DNA of 64,000 nucleotides, taken from Undibacterium paludis. GTDB lineage: Bacteria > Pseudomonadota > Gammaproteobacteria > Burkholderiales > Burkholderiaceae_D. Each line of letters starts with the position of its first letter. The first letter of the stretch is position 1. This document shows, one piece after another, positions 44,375-52,959 of the stretch. Both the position numbers and the translations under genes were made by a program. The notes beneath the pieces are model-generated. The model did not search any database and had not been told where the DNA came from. It saw only the letters and a program-made list of their open reading frames with translations. The stretch lies in contig NZ_JAKZHX010000020.1 of NCBI RefSeq assembly GCF_022568815.1, positions 1 through 64,000 on the forward strand, in the 5' to 3' direction.

Positions 44375-45190
44375 ATGAAAAGAATTTTCTCGATTGCAGT
44401 TTGTGCCCTGGCCGTCATGTCAGCCCAGACCCAGGCGCAAAATACATTCAGCCTGTATGTCAGTGAAGGTACATCGGGTGGTCTTGACGCCGCCCAGGTG
44501 CTTGATAAATATTCCGGCCTGGCAGAAGTGATGAGCAAGGCTCTTGGTAAAAAAGTTAATGTGGTAGTCGCACGTGAATTTGCCCAGCTTGAAGAAGGCA
44601 TGAAGTCAGGCAAGATGGATTTTGTGATTGCCCGCCCCAGTGATTATCCGGCGCGCGGCGTGCGTGACTACAAATATCAACTGGTGTCGACATCAAAACC
44701 CGACGGTCAGTGCCTGCTCATTGTTCCCAAGGCTTCGCCACTGAAAAATATCAGCGACGTCAAAGGCAAACGGATTACCCTGCCCGAAAAAATCTCTTAC
44801 ATGTCGAAATTCTGCTCGGCAGAATTGACACATAATGGTTTCAACCTGGCGACAGAAAAAGTCCAGTACACGAAAGAACAGGGTGCAGTCCTGTTCTATC
44901 TCGATAACCAGCTCTCCGATGTCGGTGGCGTTGCTTCGTATTCGGGCGTAGCCAAGAACCTGGAAAAAACCGGCCAGCGTGTCATCCACAGCAGTCAGCC
45001 CCAGCCTTACCAGCCTCTGATCGCCCATCCCAAAATCACAACCGCACAAATCCAGGCGCTGAAAAAAGAACTGGGACAACTCGATGAAACGGAATCGGGC
45101 AAGGTCATTCTCAAACAGTTGGGCATCAAGGAATTCGATACCGGCAACAATGAACAGCGCCTGCGTGATTTGTTGAAGTGGCTGGGCTGA
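44375..45190 (+). CDS. PhnD-like periplasmic binding protein, orphan
   Basis: 271 residues with a signal peptide (MKRIFSIAVCALAVMSAQTQAQ) and a phosphate/phosphonate-type solute-binding fold: GLAEVMSKALGKKVNVVVAREFAQLEEGMKSGKMD, then FVIARPSDYPARG, and DVKGKRITLPEK. No ABC ATPase or permease is adjacent, so it may feed a distant transporter or act as a sensor partner. A strong bidirectional terminator follows at 45312-45340. Confidence 0.8.
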   Translation: MKRIFSIAVCALAVMSAQTQAQNTFSLYVSEGTSGGLDAAQVLDKYSGLAEVMSKALGKKVNVVVAREFAQLEEGMKSGKMDFVIARPSDYPARGVRDYKYQLVSTSKPDGQCLLIVPKASPLKNISDVKGKRITLPEKISYMSKFCSAELTHNGFNLATEKVQYTKEQGAVLFYLDNQLSDVGGVASYSGVAKNLEKTGQRVIHSSQPQPYQPLIAHPKITTAQIQALKKELGQLDETESGKVILKQLGIKEFDTGNNEQRLRDLLKWLG

Positions 45191-45311
45191 GATAGCCGAT
45201 TTGGAAGAACCCGATTGATCTGGTTGCCGCACCACGGTTACCAAACCAGATTTACCAAACCACATGAGACAATAAACGGGCAAAAAGCTCACAACAAACG
45301 GACACAAAAAA

Positions 45312-45340
45312 GACAAAACCTGCACGATGCAGGTTTTGTC
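45312..45340. terminator. Bidirectional intrinsic terminator
   Basis: GACAAAACCTGCA (45312-45324) pairs perfectly with TGCAGGTTTTGTC (45328-45340) across CGA. The TTTT on each strand is within the stem's outer part. It lies between the convergent PhnD-like and HTH genes. Confidence 0.8.
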
Positions 45341-45408
45341 GTCATACTGCTACAGTCCACCAGCTACGGCAGCCGCCTGTCAGAAAAACCACAGACAGCG
45401 TCACTGCA

Positions 45409-46044
45409 TCAGCGATATTCCAGCGCCACTTCCCTAGCCATTGGCACTGTCGACATCGGCACTGCTGACATCGGCACTGATGGCAGTGTCGGGACAGTCA
45501 GTATCTTCTGCGGAATGCGCCGCACAGCCAGTGTGCGCGGTTCTGCGCGTTCCACCACAATATTCCAGCGACGCAAGTAATTCGTCACCGAACGTATATG
45601 TATGCGCACGCCGATCTGTTCGTTGATCAGTTGGGCTACGGCCGGACGACTCCACTCAGGGAAATCGAGGTTCAACTCTTGCGGCGTCTTTTCACGTATC
45701 AGGTCCTGTATCTGCGCTTCCTGTTCCTGGCTGAGGGAGCGCCCTTCACCGGCGCGGCGACCACGCCTGTGTGGCAGGATGGCATCTGCCCCCTCGGCCT
45801 GGTAACGGGCGATGATCATGCAGACTGCCGTGTAGCTGAGTCCCAGGTCACGGGCGATATGTACCTTCTTGGTACCACACTGATGCGCCAGCACAACCTG
45901 GCGTCGCCGTTCATATTGCTCCAGCGCACTCAGGCTGCGCGCATCTTCTTTTTCTGTTGTTCGTGGCACCTGTATTGGCTGGGCTGCCTGAATTGCCTGA
46001 ATTTCCTGTACTGCCAGTATTTGAGTTTCCATGGTCATATTCAT
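45409..46044 (-). CDS. Orphan HTH protein resembling the DNA-binding half of IS630-type transposases
   Basis: 211 residues. A homeodomain-like HTH (about 45-100, HIARDLGLSYTAVCMIIARYQAEG) is followed by HRRGRRAGEGR and a second winged HTH (about 130-175, RPAVAQLINEQIGVRIHIRSVTNYLRRW). This is the order of the N-terminal half of IS630/Tc1-like transposases, but the DDE domain is absent and no inverted repeats flank it. The tail holds short VPMS repeats encoded by a near-tandem GGCACTG.. repeat (45443-45490). Either a domesticated regulator or a truncated transposase; the intact N-terminus and RBS favour the former. Confidence 0.7.
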   Translation of the reverse strand: MNMTMETQILAVQEIQAIQAAQPIQVPRTTEKEDARSLSALEQYERRRQVVLAHQCGTKKVHIARDLGLSYTAVCMIIARYQAEGADAILPHRRGRRAGEGRSLSQEQEAQIQDLIREKTPQELNLDFPEWSRPAVAQLINEQIGVRIHIRSVTNYLRRWNIVVERAEPRTLAVRRIPQKILTVPTLPSVPMSAVPMSTVPMAREVALEYR

Positions 46045-46099
46045 CCCGCATTTTGTAGGCTGACATCGTCAGCAGGTTGATGTGGTGAATATAGGCCAT

Positions 46100-46303
46100 T
46101 TACGGGCTTTCGTGCCCCATACTAAAGTATGATCGCAGCCCGCCAGGCCGGGATTCTCTCAATTGCCCGTACAGGCAAACCAGCAATGACTGCCTGGCAT
46201 TACCTTTGGCGCAGACAGACAAAACGGATGACGGCCTTGTCTGCGCCGGCAATTGCAATAGCACCAGCAGCAACACTGCCAGGCCAAAAATAAGCGGACG
46301 CAT
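46100..46303 (-). CDS. Small secreted or membrane-anchored protein (tentative)
   Basis: 67 residues starting MRPLIFGLAVLLLVLLQLPAQ, a good signal peptide or anchor, then a short basic part with two cysteines. It begins 20 bp after the permease stop on the same strand, so it could be the last gene of that operon. No strong ribosome binding site; the frame could be chance. Confidence 0.35.
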   Translation of the reverse strand: MRPLIFGLAVLLLVLLQLPAQTRPSSVLSVCAKGNARQSLLVCLYGQLRESRPGGLRSYFSMGHESP

Positions 46304-46322
46304 GACAATCTTCGTCCTGCGC

Positions 46323-47762
46323 TCAGACGGCACGACCAGCAGGAAAGACCGCTGTTGCCCGCACCAGCCGCTGCCAACGCCACTGCGCCACCAGGACCGT
46401 TCCCGCAAGCAAGCCGCCGCAGATCATCCCTGCCGTGAACTGCGGATAATTGATATGCAGGCCTATCAACAACAGGGCCAGCACCAGTGGCAGACAGAAT
46501 GCCGTCAGCAGGGCCGTTTCATATTGACTCTTCATGGCAGCACTGTTCTTGAGTATCATCACCGCCAAAGGCAAGAGGCAAAAACAGGCGATCAGGCAAT
46601 TTCCCGTCATCTGGCTGCTGAATGGCGACCAGTACAGCACAGCAACAGTCACTGCCAGCGTTGCCAGCCACAAACCGAGGAACTGACGCAACAAAAAAGA
46701 CATCAGCGTGCGCGTCTGCTGCTGCGGATCTGGCAAGACCGGCACCAGGCATAACAGGGCCTGTTCTACCCTGGTCTGATAAAGCGAAGCCCTGGTGGTA
46801 CTGACGAAAATGAATGGCAGCATGAGAAAAGCCATCAAGGTCACAAAATAAGGCATGCTCTGGTCATCTGCGCCACCCTTCCCTTTCTGATCCAGGAAGA
46901 ACAGAAAGTACAGGATCAGAACCGGTATCATGACGCCGACCATCAGAAAACTGTTCAGCCAGTGCACCTGCGGACCAAGGGCAAAAGGCAGCAATCCGGC
47001 GAGCTGATCCCGCGATTTTTCTGCCACCGCCATACCACGCCGCCAAAAATAATTGTACAGATTAAAACCTTGCCAGATCTTTTGCCCTGGCTGCATGTTG
47101 TCACCGCTGAGCTGGCCGCGCATCTTGTGCAGGGCTTTCTGATGTTCGAAATGAGCATCGCCATGCAAACCAAACGCCCATGACAACACGGCCGCAATCA
47201 GGGCCAGGCCCAGCATGGCAACCAGAACAGGCGAAGTCCACAAAGCCAGACTCTGCCACTTCAGATATTCGTCCACCATCGGGCTGGCAGGCAGGAACAA
47301 TGCCAGCAGCGTCAACAGCCATTTGCTGCGCAGCGAAGCAACATAGGCAAGCAATACCAGCACACTCAAAAACCAGGTCCTGGCAGAAAAACCGTCATTG
47401 CCAAAACTGAAGGCAAAGGCTATTGCCAGAGGCAATAGTACGCAGGGCAAGGCCAGGGCAGCAAGCATGCGTGATTTGATACCAGGCACCAGCCCGGCGT
47501 TGGCGGGGGAATGCTGCAAGAGCATCATGGGCACCAGTGTCACGAACCAGACAAGCAGCAACAAACTCAGTGAAGCGGCCAGACCAATGACCAGCGCCAG
47601 CGGCAATTTGTCCCACTGGTTCTTGATTGCCATGATGGGTAGAAAGATCGCAGGCGGTGTCAACAGCACCAGACTCAGTGCTATCCACAGGCTTTTACGG
47701 CTGGCCGAATTAATGCGCGCAAAAATCGGCTGCATCCATATATCAAAAATTGTTTTTATCAT
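46323..47762 (-). CDS. Multi-spanning membrane protein, ABC-2-type permease partner
   Basis: 479 residues with about 12 hydrophobic segments in two halves separated by a loop (HFEHQKALHKMRGQLSGDN, about 206-240). It lies directly after an ABC ATPase gene and a GntR regulator gene on the same strand, the order of YtrA-type operons (regulator, ATPase, permease). It is probably the export permease of that set; with the ATPase gene interrupted, it may now be idle. Substrate unknown; such operons often answer to cell-envelope stress. Confidence 0.75.
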   Translation of the reverse strand: MIKTIFDIWMQPIFARINSASRKSLWIALSLVLLTPPAIFLPIMAIKNQWDKLPLALVIGLAASLSLLLLVWFVTLVPMMLLQHSPANAGLVPGIKSRMLAALALPCVLLPLAIAFAFSFGNDGFSARTWFLSVLVLLAYVASLRSKWLLTLLALFLPASPMVDEYLKWQSLALWTSPVLVAMLGLALIAAVLSWAFGLHGDAHFEHQKALHKMRGQLSGDNMQPGQKIWQGFNLYNYFWRRGMAVAEKSRDQLAGLLPFALGPQVHWLNSFLMVGVMIPVLILYFLFFLDQKGKGGADDQSMPYFVTLMAFLMLPFIFVSTTRASLYQTRVEQALLCLVPVLPDPQQQTRTLMSFLLRQFLGLWLATLAVTVAVLYWSPFSSQMTGNCLIACFCLLPLAVMILKNSAAMKSQYETALLTAFCLPLVLALLLIGLHINYPQFTAGMICGGLLAGTVLVAQWRWQRLVRATAVFPAGRAV

Positions 47763-47820
47763 CTCAGTGTCCTCGACTGCAAAGCTGATACAGGTATCTG
47801 TAGAACAGGTGTAAGCAAAA

Positions 47821-48708
47821 TCACTCGGTCATTTCTATGAACAGATCTTCCAGCCCCAGTTTTTCCAGACGCAGGTCCTGGCGCTCCTGTAACTGATGCA
47901 ATTGTTCTTCACTGAATTGCGCCAGCATCTTGTGTTTGTCGGCAGAGTTCTTTTGTGCCGGACGGTGCAGGGTTTTCACCGGCTGCAATTGATTCAGCAC
48001 TTCTGGCCTGGCGCTGACACGTACCGTACTGTCCATCATTTCATCAAGCGCTTGCTGATGGGTGATGCGGCCCTGGTTCAGGAAGGCGACATCCATGGCA
48101 ACCCTTTCCAGGTCAGACAGGATGTGGGTGGAGAAGACAATGGTTGTCTGTTTTTCGATAACGTTGTCGATCAGCTCGCACAGGAATGCGCGACGTCCTG
48201 CCGGGTCCAGGCTCGATACCGGCTCATCCAGGATCAGCAATTCAGGTTCATGCGCCAGAGCGCGGATGATGGACAATCGCTGCTTTTGTCCTACCGACAG
48301 TTTGCTGATGGCTTTGTCGAACGGCAGTTCCCAGGCCTGCATGAGTGCATGCACCTTGCCATCATTCCAGCGTGGGTACAGATGACGGAAATAAGCCAGC
48401 ATCTGTCTGGCCGTCAGCTAGTCAAACAGTTCGCTGCGTTGTGGCACATAACCGATTTTTTCACGTGTCTGCACGCTGAGCTTGCCCGCTACTTCACCAT
48501 ACATGACAGTCGTACCACCATCTATGTCGCGCAAACCCAGCAGGCACTCTATCAATGTCGACTTGCCCGCCCCATTGCGGCCCAAGAGGCCGACAATGCT
48601 GCCGGGGGTGATTTGCCAGTTCAAGTCCTTAAGTACTGACTGTCCATCAAAAGACTTGTTCAGGCCAGTAATGTGTACAGGGACTTGTGTTGCTGATTGC
48701 GTTTGCAT
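47821..48708 (-). pseudogene. ABC transporter ATPase interrupted by an in-frame amber codon
   Basis: A single reading frame of 295 codons is broken only by TAG at 48418-48420. Before it: Walker A GRNGAGKS and Q-loop YVPQRSELFD. After it: signature LSVGQKQRL, Walker B LLILDEPVSSLDP and switch histidine FSTHIL. Related YtrB-like ATPases have a Trp just after the FD of the Q-loop region, so TGG to TAG is the simplest change. The two pieces are in the same frame with no shift. It could be a real loss, a suppressed stop, or a base-calling error; restart at the ATG at 48402 would lack Walker A. Confidence 0.85.
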
Positions 48709-48710
48709 GC

Positions 48711-49133
48711 TTATTTTCCTTTAAGAATACTGGTCAGCAGTGTGATCACTGCCCTGGGTTCCAATTCCAGCTGGCGCGCTTCGAGCGCGATGCGTTCCAG
48801 GCCCGGACGCAACAACTCCAGCCGGCTCTCCAGATCAGAACTGCCTTGCGCCTGGGAGGCGACCTCCATACCCAGTCCGCGGCGTCTTACCAGCAAGCCC
48901 TCTGCTTCAAGCATGCTGTAGGCCTTGGACACCGTCATGGGGTTCACGCCCAGGGCACTGGCGACTTCACGTACCGATGGCATGGCGTCGCCCGCTGCAA
49001 CCTGCCGGCCGGCCAGCAAGCGGCGCAGCTGCTCTATCAGTTGCCGGTAAATAGGCTCACTGGTCCCGGTATTGACCTGGAAAAGATCGGGACTCAATTG
49101 CCGCTGATTTTCCGGTGGACTCATCGTATGCAT
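48711..49133 (-). CDS. GntR-family regulator, YtrA subgroup
   Basis: 140 residues. A winged helix (about 24-92, PIYRQLIEQLRRLLAGRQ, MPSVREVASALGVNPMTVSKAYSMLE) followed by the short helical tail of YtrA-type regulators. A perfect AAGGAGGT lies nine bases before the ATG. The ABC ATPase starts two bases after its stop. Upstream are inverted TAATACAC half-sites (49160-49199) that probably bind it and give autoregulation. Confidence 0.9.
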   Translation of the reverse strand: MHTMSPPENQRQLSPDLFQVNTGTSEPIYRQLIEQLRRLLAGRQVAAGDAMPSVREVASALGVNPMTVSKAYSMLEAEGLLVRRRGLGMEVASQAQGSSDLESRLELLRPGLERIALEARQLELEPRAVITLLTSILKGK

Positions 49134-49159
49134 TCCATCGTTACCTCCTTTTGGTCAAC

Positions 49160-49199
49160 TAATACACTTAACGCAACGTGTATTAATATAGTAATACAC
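49160..49199. promoter_or_regulatory. YtrA-type operator half-sites
   Basis: GTGTATTA (49178-49185) and TAATACAC (49192-49199) form a perfect dyad with a six-base spacer. A third half-site TAATACAC lies at 49160-49167. They stand 27-66 bp before the GntR start, a usual place for autorepression of YtrA-like operons. Confidence 0.65.
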
Positions 49200-49312
49200 T
49201 AAAATTACGATAACAAGCTTTTTGTCAAAAAATCTGCGGGACCCGTTTTTTGCAACACAGGATAAAATACTGGCAACAGGCGTCATGACAAGTCGGGGAC
49301 TATTGAAAGAGC

Positions 49313-50098
49313 ATGCAAACAAATATCAGCGAAGAAAGCGCAGCCGTGCAACATGCCGCCGCAATGCTGTGGCAGCGTCGCATCAACGGCACCCAGGGGT
49401 CTGGCTTGCCTGACCGTTGCCGTCCCACGTCATTGCCGGCAGCGTTTGCCATCCAGTGCGAACTGAGCCGTCTGAATCCACAAAAAATCGCTGCATGGAA
49501 ATGCGGCATGCCGGCCGAAGACAAATGGGTGCTGGCCCCCATTTATGCAGAAACTGTGCATGATGCAGACAGCCACCACCTTCATCCCGTCTTCAGCAGA
49601 AACGGCAAGCTGAAAATAGAGCCCGAATTTGCCTATGTGATGGCACGGAGCCTGCCTGCGCGCCTGACGCCCTACACCATTGCCGAAGTGGACGACGCCG
49701 TAGCCTGCACCCGCCTTGCGCTGGAACTGATTGATACACGCTATGCACAGCCTGAACAGCGCAGTTTCCTCGAGCACCTGGCAGATGGCTTGTTCAATCA
49801 GGGTTTGTTACTGGGCCCGGTCTTTGATGACACGGCAGACATCGCCGATGGTGTGCCCATTGAGCTTGCACAGGATCAGGTGACCGTCAAATCCACAGGC
49901 TGGCACCCCGCCGGCAATCCACGTCTGCCCCTGTATTGGCTGGCTGAGTTTTTGCGCAGCCAGGGCATGGGGCTGGAGGCTGGTCAGGCTATTATTACCG
50001 GTTCGTTTGCCGGCAGCCCAGAGGTCAATATCCATACTCCGGTAGAAGTCAGCTTCGGTCATCTGGGCAAGATACGGGCCGGATTTGAAAGCAGATAA
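49313..50098 (+). CDS. 2-keto-4-pentenoate hydratase-like protein (MhpD/FAH family)
   Basis: 261 residues of the hydratase/decarboxylase branch of the fumarylacetoacetase superfamily: AAWKCGMPAEDKW and IEPEFAYVMARSLP (metal-binding EPEFA, about 103-107), then the C-terminal ITGSFAGSPEVNIHTPVEVSFGHLGKI. It would add water to 2-hydroxypenta-2,4-dienoate-type products of aromatic breakdown. No other catabolic genes are near; it overlaps nothing and is followed 10 bp later by a helicase gene, so the true substrate is open. Confidence 0.78.
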   Translation: MQTNISEESAAVQHAAAMLWQRRINGTQGSGLPDRCRPTSLPAAFAIQCELSRLNPQKIAAWKCGMPAEDKWVLAPIYAETVHDADSHHLHPVFSRNGKLKIEPEFAYVMARSLPARLTPYTIAEVDDAVACTRLALELIDTRYAQPEQRSFLEHLADGLFNQGLLLGPVFDDTADIADGVPIELAQDQVTVKSTGWHPAGNPRLPLYWLAEFLRSQGMGLEAGQAIITGSFAGSPEVNIHTPVEVSFGHLGKIRAGFESR

Positions 50099-50108
50099 GA
50101 TCGCGGCA

Positions 50109-52646
50109 ATGACAGTCATATCCATCACGCCACCAGCACCGGCGCCGCGCGGTCTGCCAGAAGTTGTGGGCCTGTTCAGTCCGCGCATCACCTTGCAAAC
50201 CCTCCACCGAGGCGACGGTTTGCTTGGCATGAAACCGAGTGGTGATTTCGGGCCACGCGGCGGCAGCGTCACCGTGGCCGAGATAGACTGGCTTTATCAA
50301 ACGGAATGCGGCCTGCGCTGGCAGACTCCGGCCCCAACGGCACTGCTCAACCGCCGCCCGCATTCCACCCAGTTGCTGCATGATGCACAGGGCAAACCCG
50401 TCAGCCTCTTGCGTGACCTGGGGGCCGAAGCCGATGCCCTCGACAAGGTCTGGGACATCAGTCTGCAACCCTTGCCTGCTGCGAGCCTGCAATGGCGCAC
50501 AGCCGATAATGCAGCCAGTTTCGGCCCTTTATGGAGCCTGGTGCAAGAAGGATTTTTTGCCGATTTCTGGGCTGATCAGTTACCGCTCTTGCAGCAGCTC
50601 GGCTGGCAGATCGTGGTGCGGCCCGGCTTTGCCCATGAGAGCGTGCCTGTCGATGCCTGGCATCTGATCATTGCCGAAGACAGTGGTGAAATCCTGGGCC
50701 GTCAGGTGGCAGCACGCATGCGCGGTCGAGAAGAAATCATACAGCCGCTGGGCCTGCCCGCGCGTGAAGGCTCATGGATGTTGAGCCTGGGCATAGAAAT
50801 CGAAGGCGAGATGCTGGACCTGGTGCCCATGCTGGCCAACCTGCTCAAGCGCGACGCGCGCTGGCTCAATGCCAGGCAGGTCAGGCAGATTGACGACATG
50901 GCCGTGATACAGTTGCGCGCCCCTGGCGGCAGGCGTATTGATGCGCTGGCAGCGCCGCTGAAAGCCATCGTTATGCACATGCTCGACATGCTGACCGACA
51001 GGCCGGAAACCGCCAGCCCGATACCATTGTCCGGCTGGGACAACCACCGGCTAGAAGCATTACGCCTGAGCCTGCTTGACACCCAGGCGACACGTGCCGG
51101 TGTACATGGTGGCTGGCAATTGCAGGGCGACGCCGGTCTGCGTCAGCTGGCAAAACGTTTGCAGGCAGCTGGTGAACCGCGCGCCAATGCCGCACCGGCA
51201 GGCCTGGGCATCAGCTTGCGTCCCTACCAGCTGCATGGCGTGGCCTGGCTGCAATACTTGCGTGAGCAACACCTGGCCGGCATACTGGCCGACGACATGG
51301 GCCTGGGCAAGACCGCGCAAGTCCTCACCCATCTGCTGATAGAAAAGCAGCAAGGCCGGCTCGACAGACCCGCCCTGATCGTGCTGCCGACTTCTCTGCT
51401 GTTCAACTGGCAGGCTGAAGCCCAACGCATCACACCTGAGCTGCACCTGCTGAGCCTGCAAGGGCCGGACCGGGCCGACCTGTTTGCGGCGATTGCACAA
51501 GCCGATATGGTGCTGACCAGTTACCCCTTGTTGTGGCGCGACCTCGATGTGCTGGCGGCACGGCAGTTCCACATGTTGATCCTGGATGAGGCGCAGACCG
51601 TCAAGAATGCAGCGAGCCGCAGCGCCGATGCCGTGCGCCGCATACAAGCCAGACACAGGCTCTGCATGACAGGCACGCCGCTGGAAAACAATCTCGGTGA
51701 ATTGTGGACGCAGTTTGATTTTCTGATGCCGGGCTTTCTGGGTGACATGCGCAGCTTTGCACGGCTGTGGCGCAAACCCATCGAAGTCAATGGGGAAACC
51801 CTGCGGGCGCAATTACTGGCGCAAAAAGTACGCCCCTTCATCCTGCGGCGGCGCAAGGATGACGTAGCCAGCGAGTTGCCACCACGCACCGAAGTCATCA
51901 AGCGCTTGCGCCTGCAAGGTAAACAGCGTGAATTGTATGAAAGCGTGCGTGTCGCCGCCGATGAGCAGGTACGCCGCATCCTGCAGCGCAAGGGTTTTGA
52001 CGGTGCGCAGATCAGCATACTCGATGCCTTGCTGAAACTGCGCCAGGTCTGCTGCGACCCGCACTTACTCAAAGGCAAGCAAACCCCGCCCGACATGGAA
52101 AGGGCCAAGCTTGACATGCTGGCAGACATGTTGCCGCCGCTGGTGGCAGAAGGACGCCGTGTGCTGGTGTTTTCGCAATTCACGGAAATGCTGGAACTGA
52201 TCGCCGCCTGCCTGGACGAGCTTGATCTGCCCTACCTGATGCTGACCGGCAAAACCCCGGCCGCTCAACGCGGCAAGGTGGTCAGGCAATTCCAGAGTGG
52301 TGATGCGCCAATCATGCTGATCAGCCTGAAAGCCGGCGGTGTAGGCCTGAACCTGACTGCTGCCGACACCGTCATCCACACTGACCCCTGGTGGAACCCG
52401 GCAGTGGAAGAGCAAGCCAATGCCCGCGCCCACCGCATAGGGCAGGACAAGGCTGTCTTCATCTACAAATTATTGATAGAAGGCAGCATAGAAGAACGCA
52501 TCCTGCAGTTGCAGGCACGCAAGTCTGCGCTGGCCGAAGGCGTATTGGGTAGTGACACCGCCTTGGCCAGCAAATTCAGCAATGCCGACCTGCAAGCCCT
52601 GCTGGCCCCACTGGCCCTACCAAGCACATGCCTGCCTGTCGCATAA
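50109..52646 (+). CDS. SNF2-family DEAQ-box helicase-like ATPase
   Basis: 845 residues. The N-terminal half (1-370) is a bacterial-type accessory region. The SNF2 motor follows: motif I DDMGLGKT (about 395-402), motif II LDEAQ (about 491-495), motif III MTGTPLENN, then the helicase C domain with VFSQFTEM, AGGVGLNLTAAD and motif VI ANARAHRIGQ (about 769-778). It translocates on double-stranded DNA. A TTG start at 50085 would extend it by 8 residues; the ATG is preferred. RapA/HepA-like bacterial SNF2 proteins recycle RNA polymerase, but this one lacks a recognisable RapA N-terminus. Confidence 0.85.
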   Translation: MTVISITPPAPAPRGLPEVVGLFSPRITLQTLHRGDGLLGMKPSGDFGPRGGSVTVAEIDWLYQTECGLRWQTPAPTALLNRRPHSTQLLHDAQGKPVSLLRDLGAEADALDKVWDISLQPLPAASLQWRTADNAASFGPLWSLVQEGFFADFWADQLPLLQQLGWQIVVRPGFAHESVPVDAWHLIIAEDSGEILGRQVAARMRGREEIIQPLGLPAREGSWMLSLGIEIEGEMLDLVPMLANLLKRDARWLNARQVRQIDDMAVIQLRAPGGRRIDALAAPLKAIVMHMLDMLTDRPETASPIPLSGWDNHRLEALRLSLLDTQATRAGVHGGWQLQGDAGLRQLAKRLQAAGEPRANAAPAGLGISLRPYQLHGVAWLQYLREQHLAGILADDMGLGKTAQVLTHLLIEKQQGRLDRPALIVLPTSLLFNWQAEAQRITPELHLLSLQGPDRADLFAAIAQADMVLTSYPLLWRDLDVLAARQFHMLILDEAQTVKNAASRSADAVRRIQARHRLCMTGTPLENNLGELWTQFDFLMPGFLGDMRSFARLWRKPIEVNGETLRAQLLAQKVRPFILRRRKDDVASELPPRTEVIKRLRLQGKQRELYESVRVAADEQVRRILQRKGFDGAQISILDALLKLRQVCCDPHLLKGKQTPPDMERAKLDMLADMLPPLVAEGRRVLVFSQFTEMLELIAACLDELDLPYLMLTGKTPAAQRGKVVRQFQSGDAPIMLISLKAGGVGLNLTAADTVIHTDPWWNPAVEEQANARAHRIGQDKAVFIYKLLIEGSIEERILQLQARKSALAEGVLGSDTALASKFSNADLQALLAPLALPSTCLPVA

Positions 52647-52959
52647 GTCAGACACGCTGCTACACAGCACAATACACAGCACAATAAATGATGTAAATTT
52701 CTATTAATTTTGTTAATTTGTTTCTTCTGTTCATTGACAAAAAAACATAGATAGCACATCTTGGTAGAGATATAGATACGAACATGGTAGTCTTTTTATT
52801 GCCGAAAAGAAATATCATGACTGCTTGACTGCTTGCCTGCATGAAACCAGGGTGAATGGCTTGTATTTTCTTTCATCTGAGTAAAGCAGACATTCATGCG
52901 ATCGTACAGTAAGCGGCAATAATCAAGTCCGCCACGAATCTGACACAGGGTTATCTGAC

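Noticed and set aside
50109..52646. SNF2 protein as part of a DISARM or similar defence island
   Set aside because: No methyltransferase, DrmB or phospholipase D gene is near; the only close gene is a hydratase.
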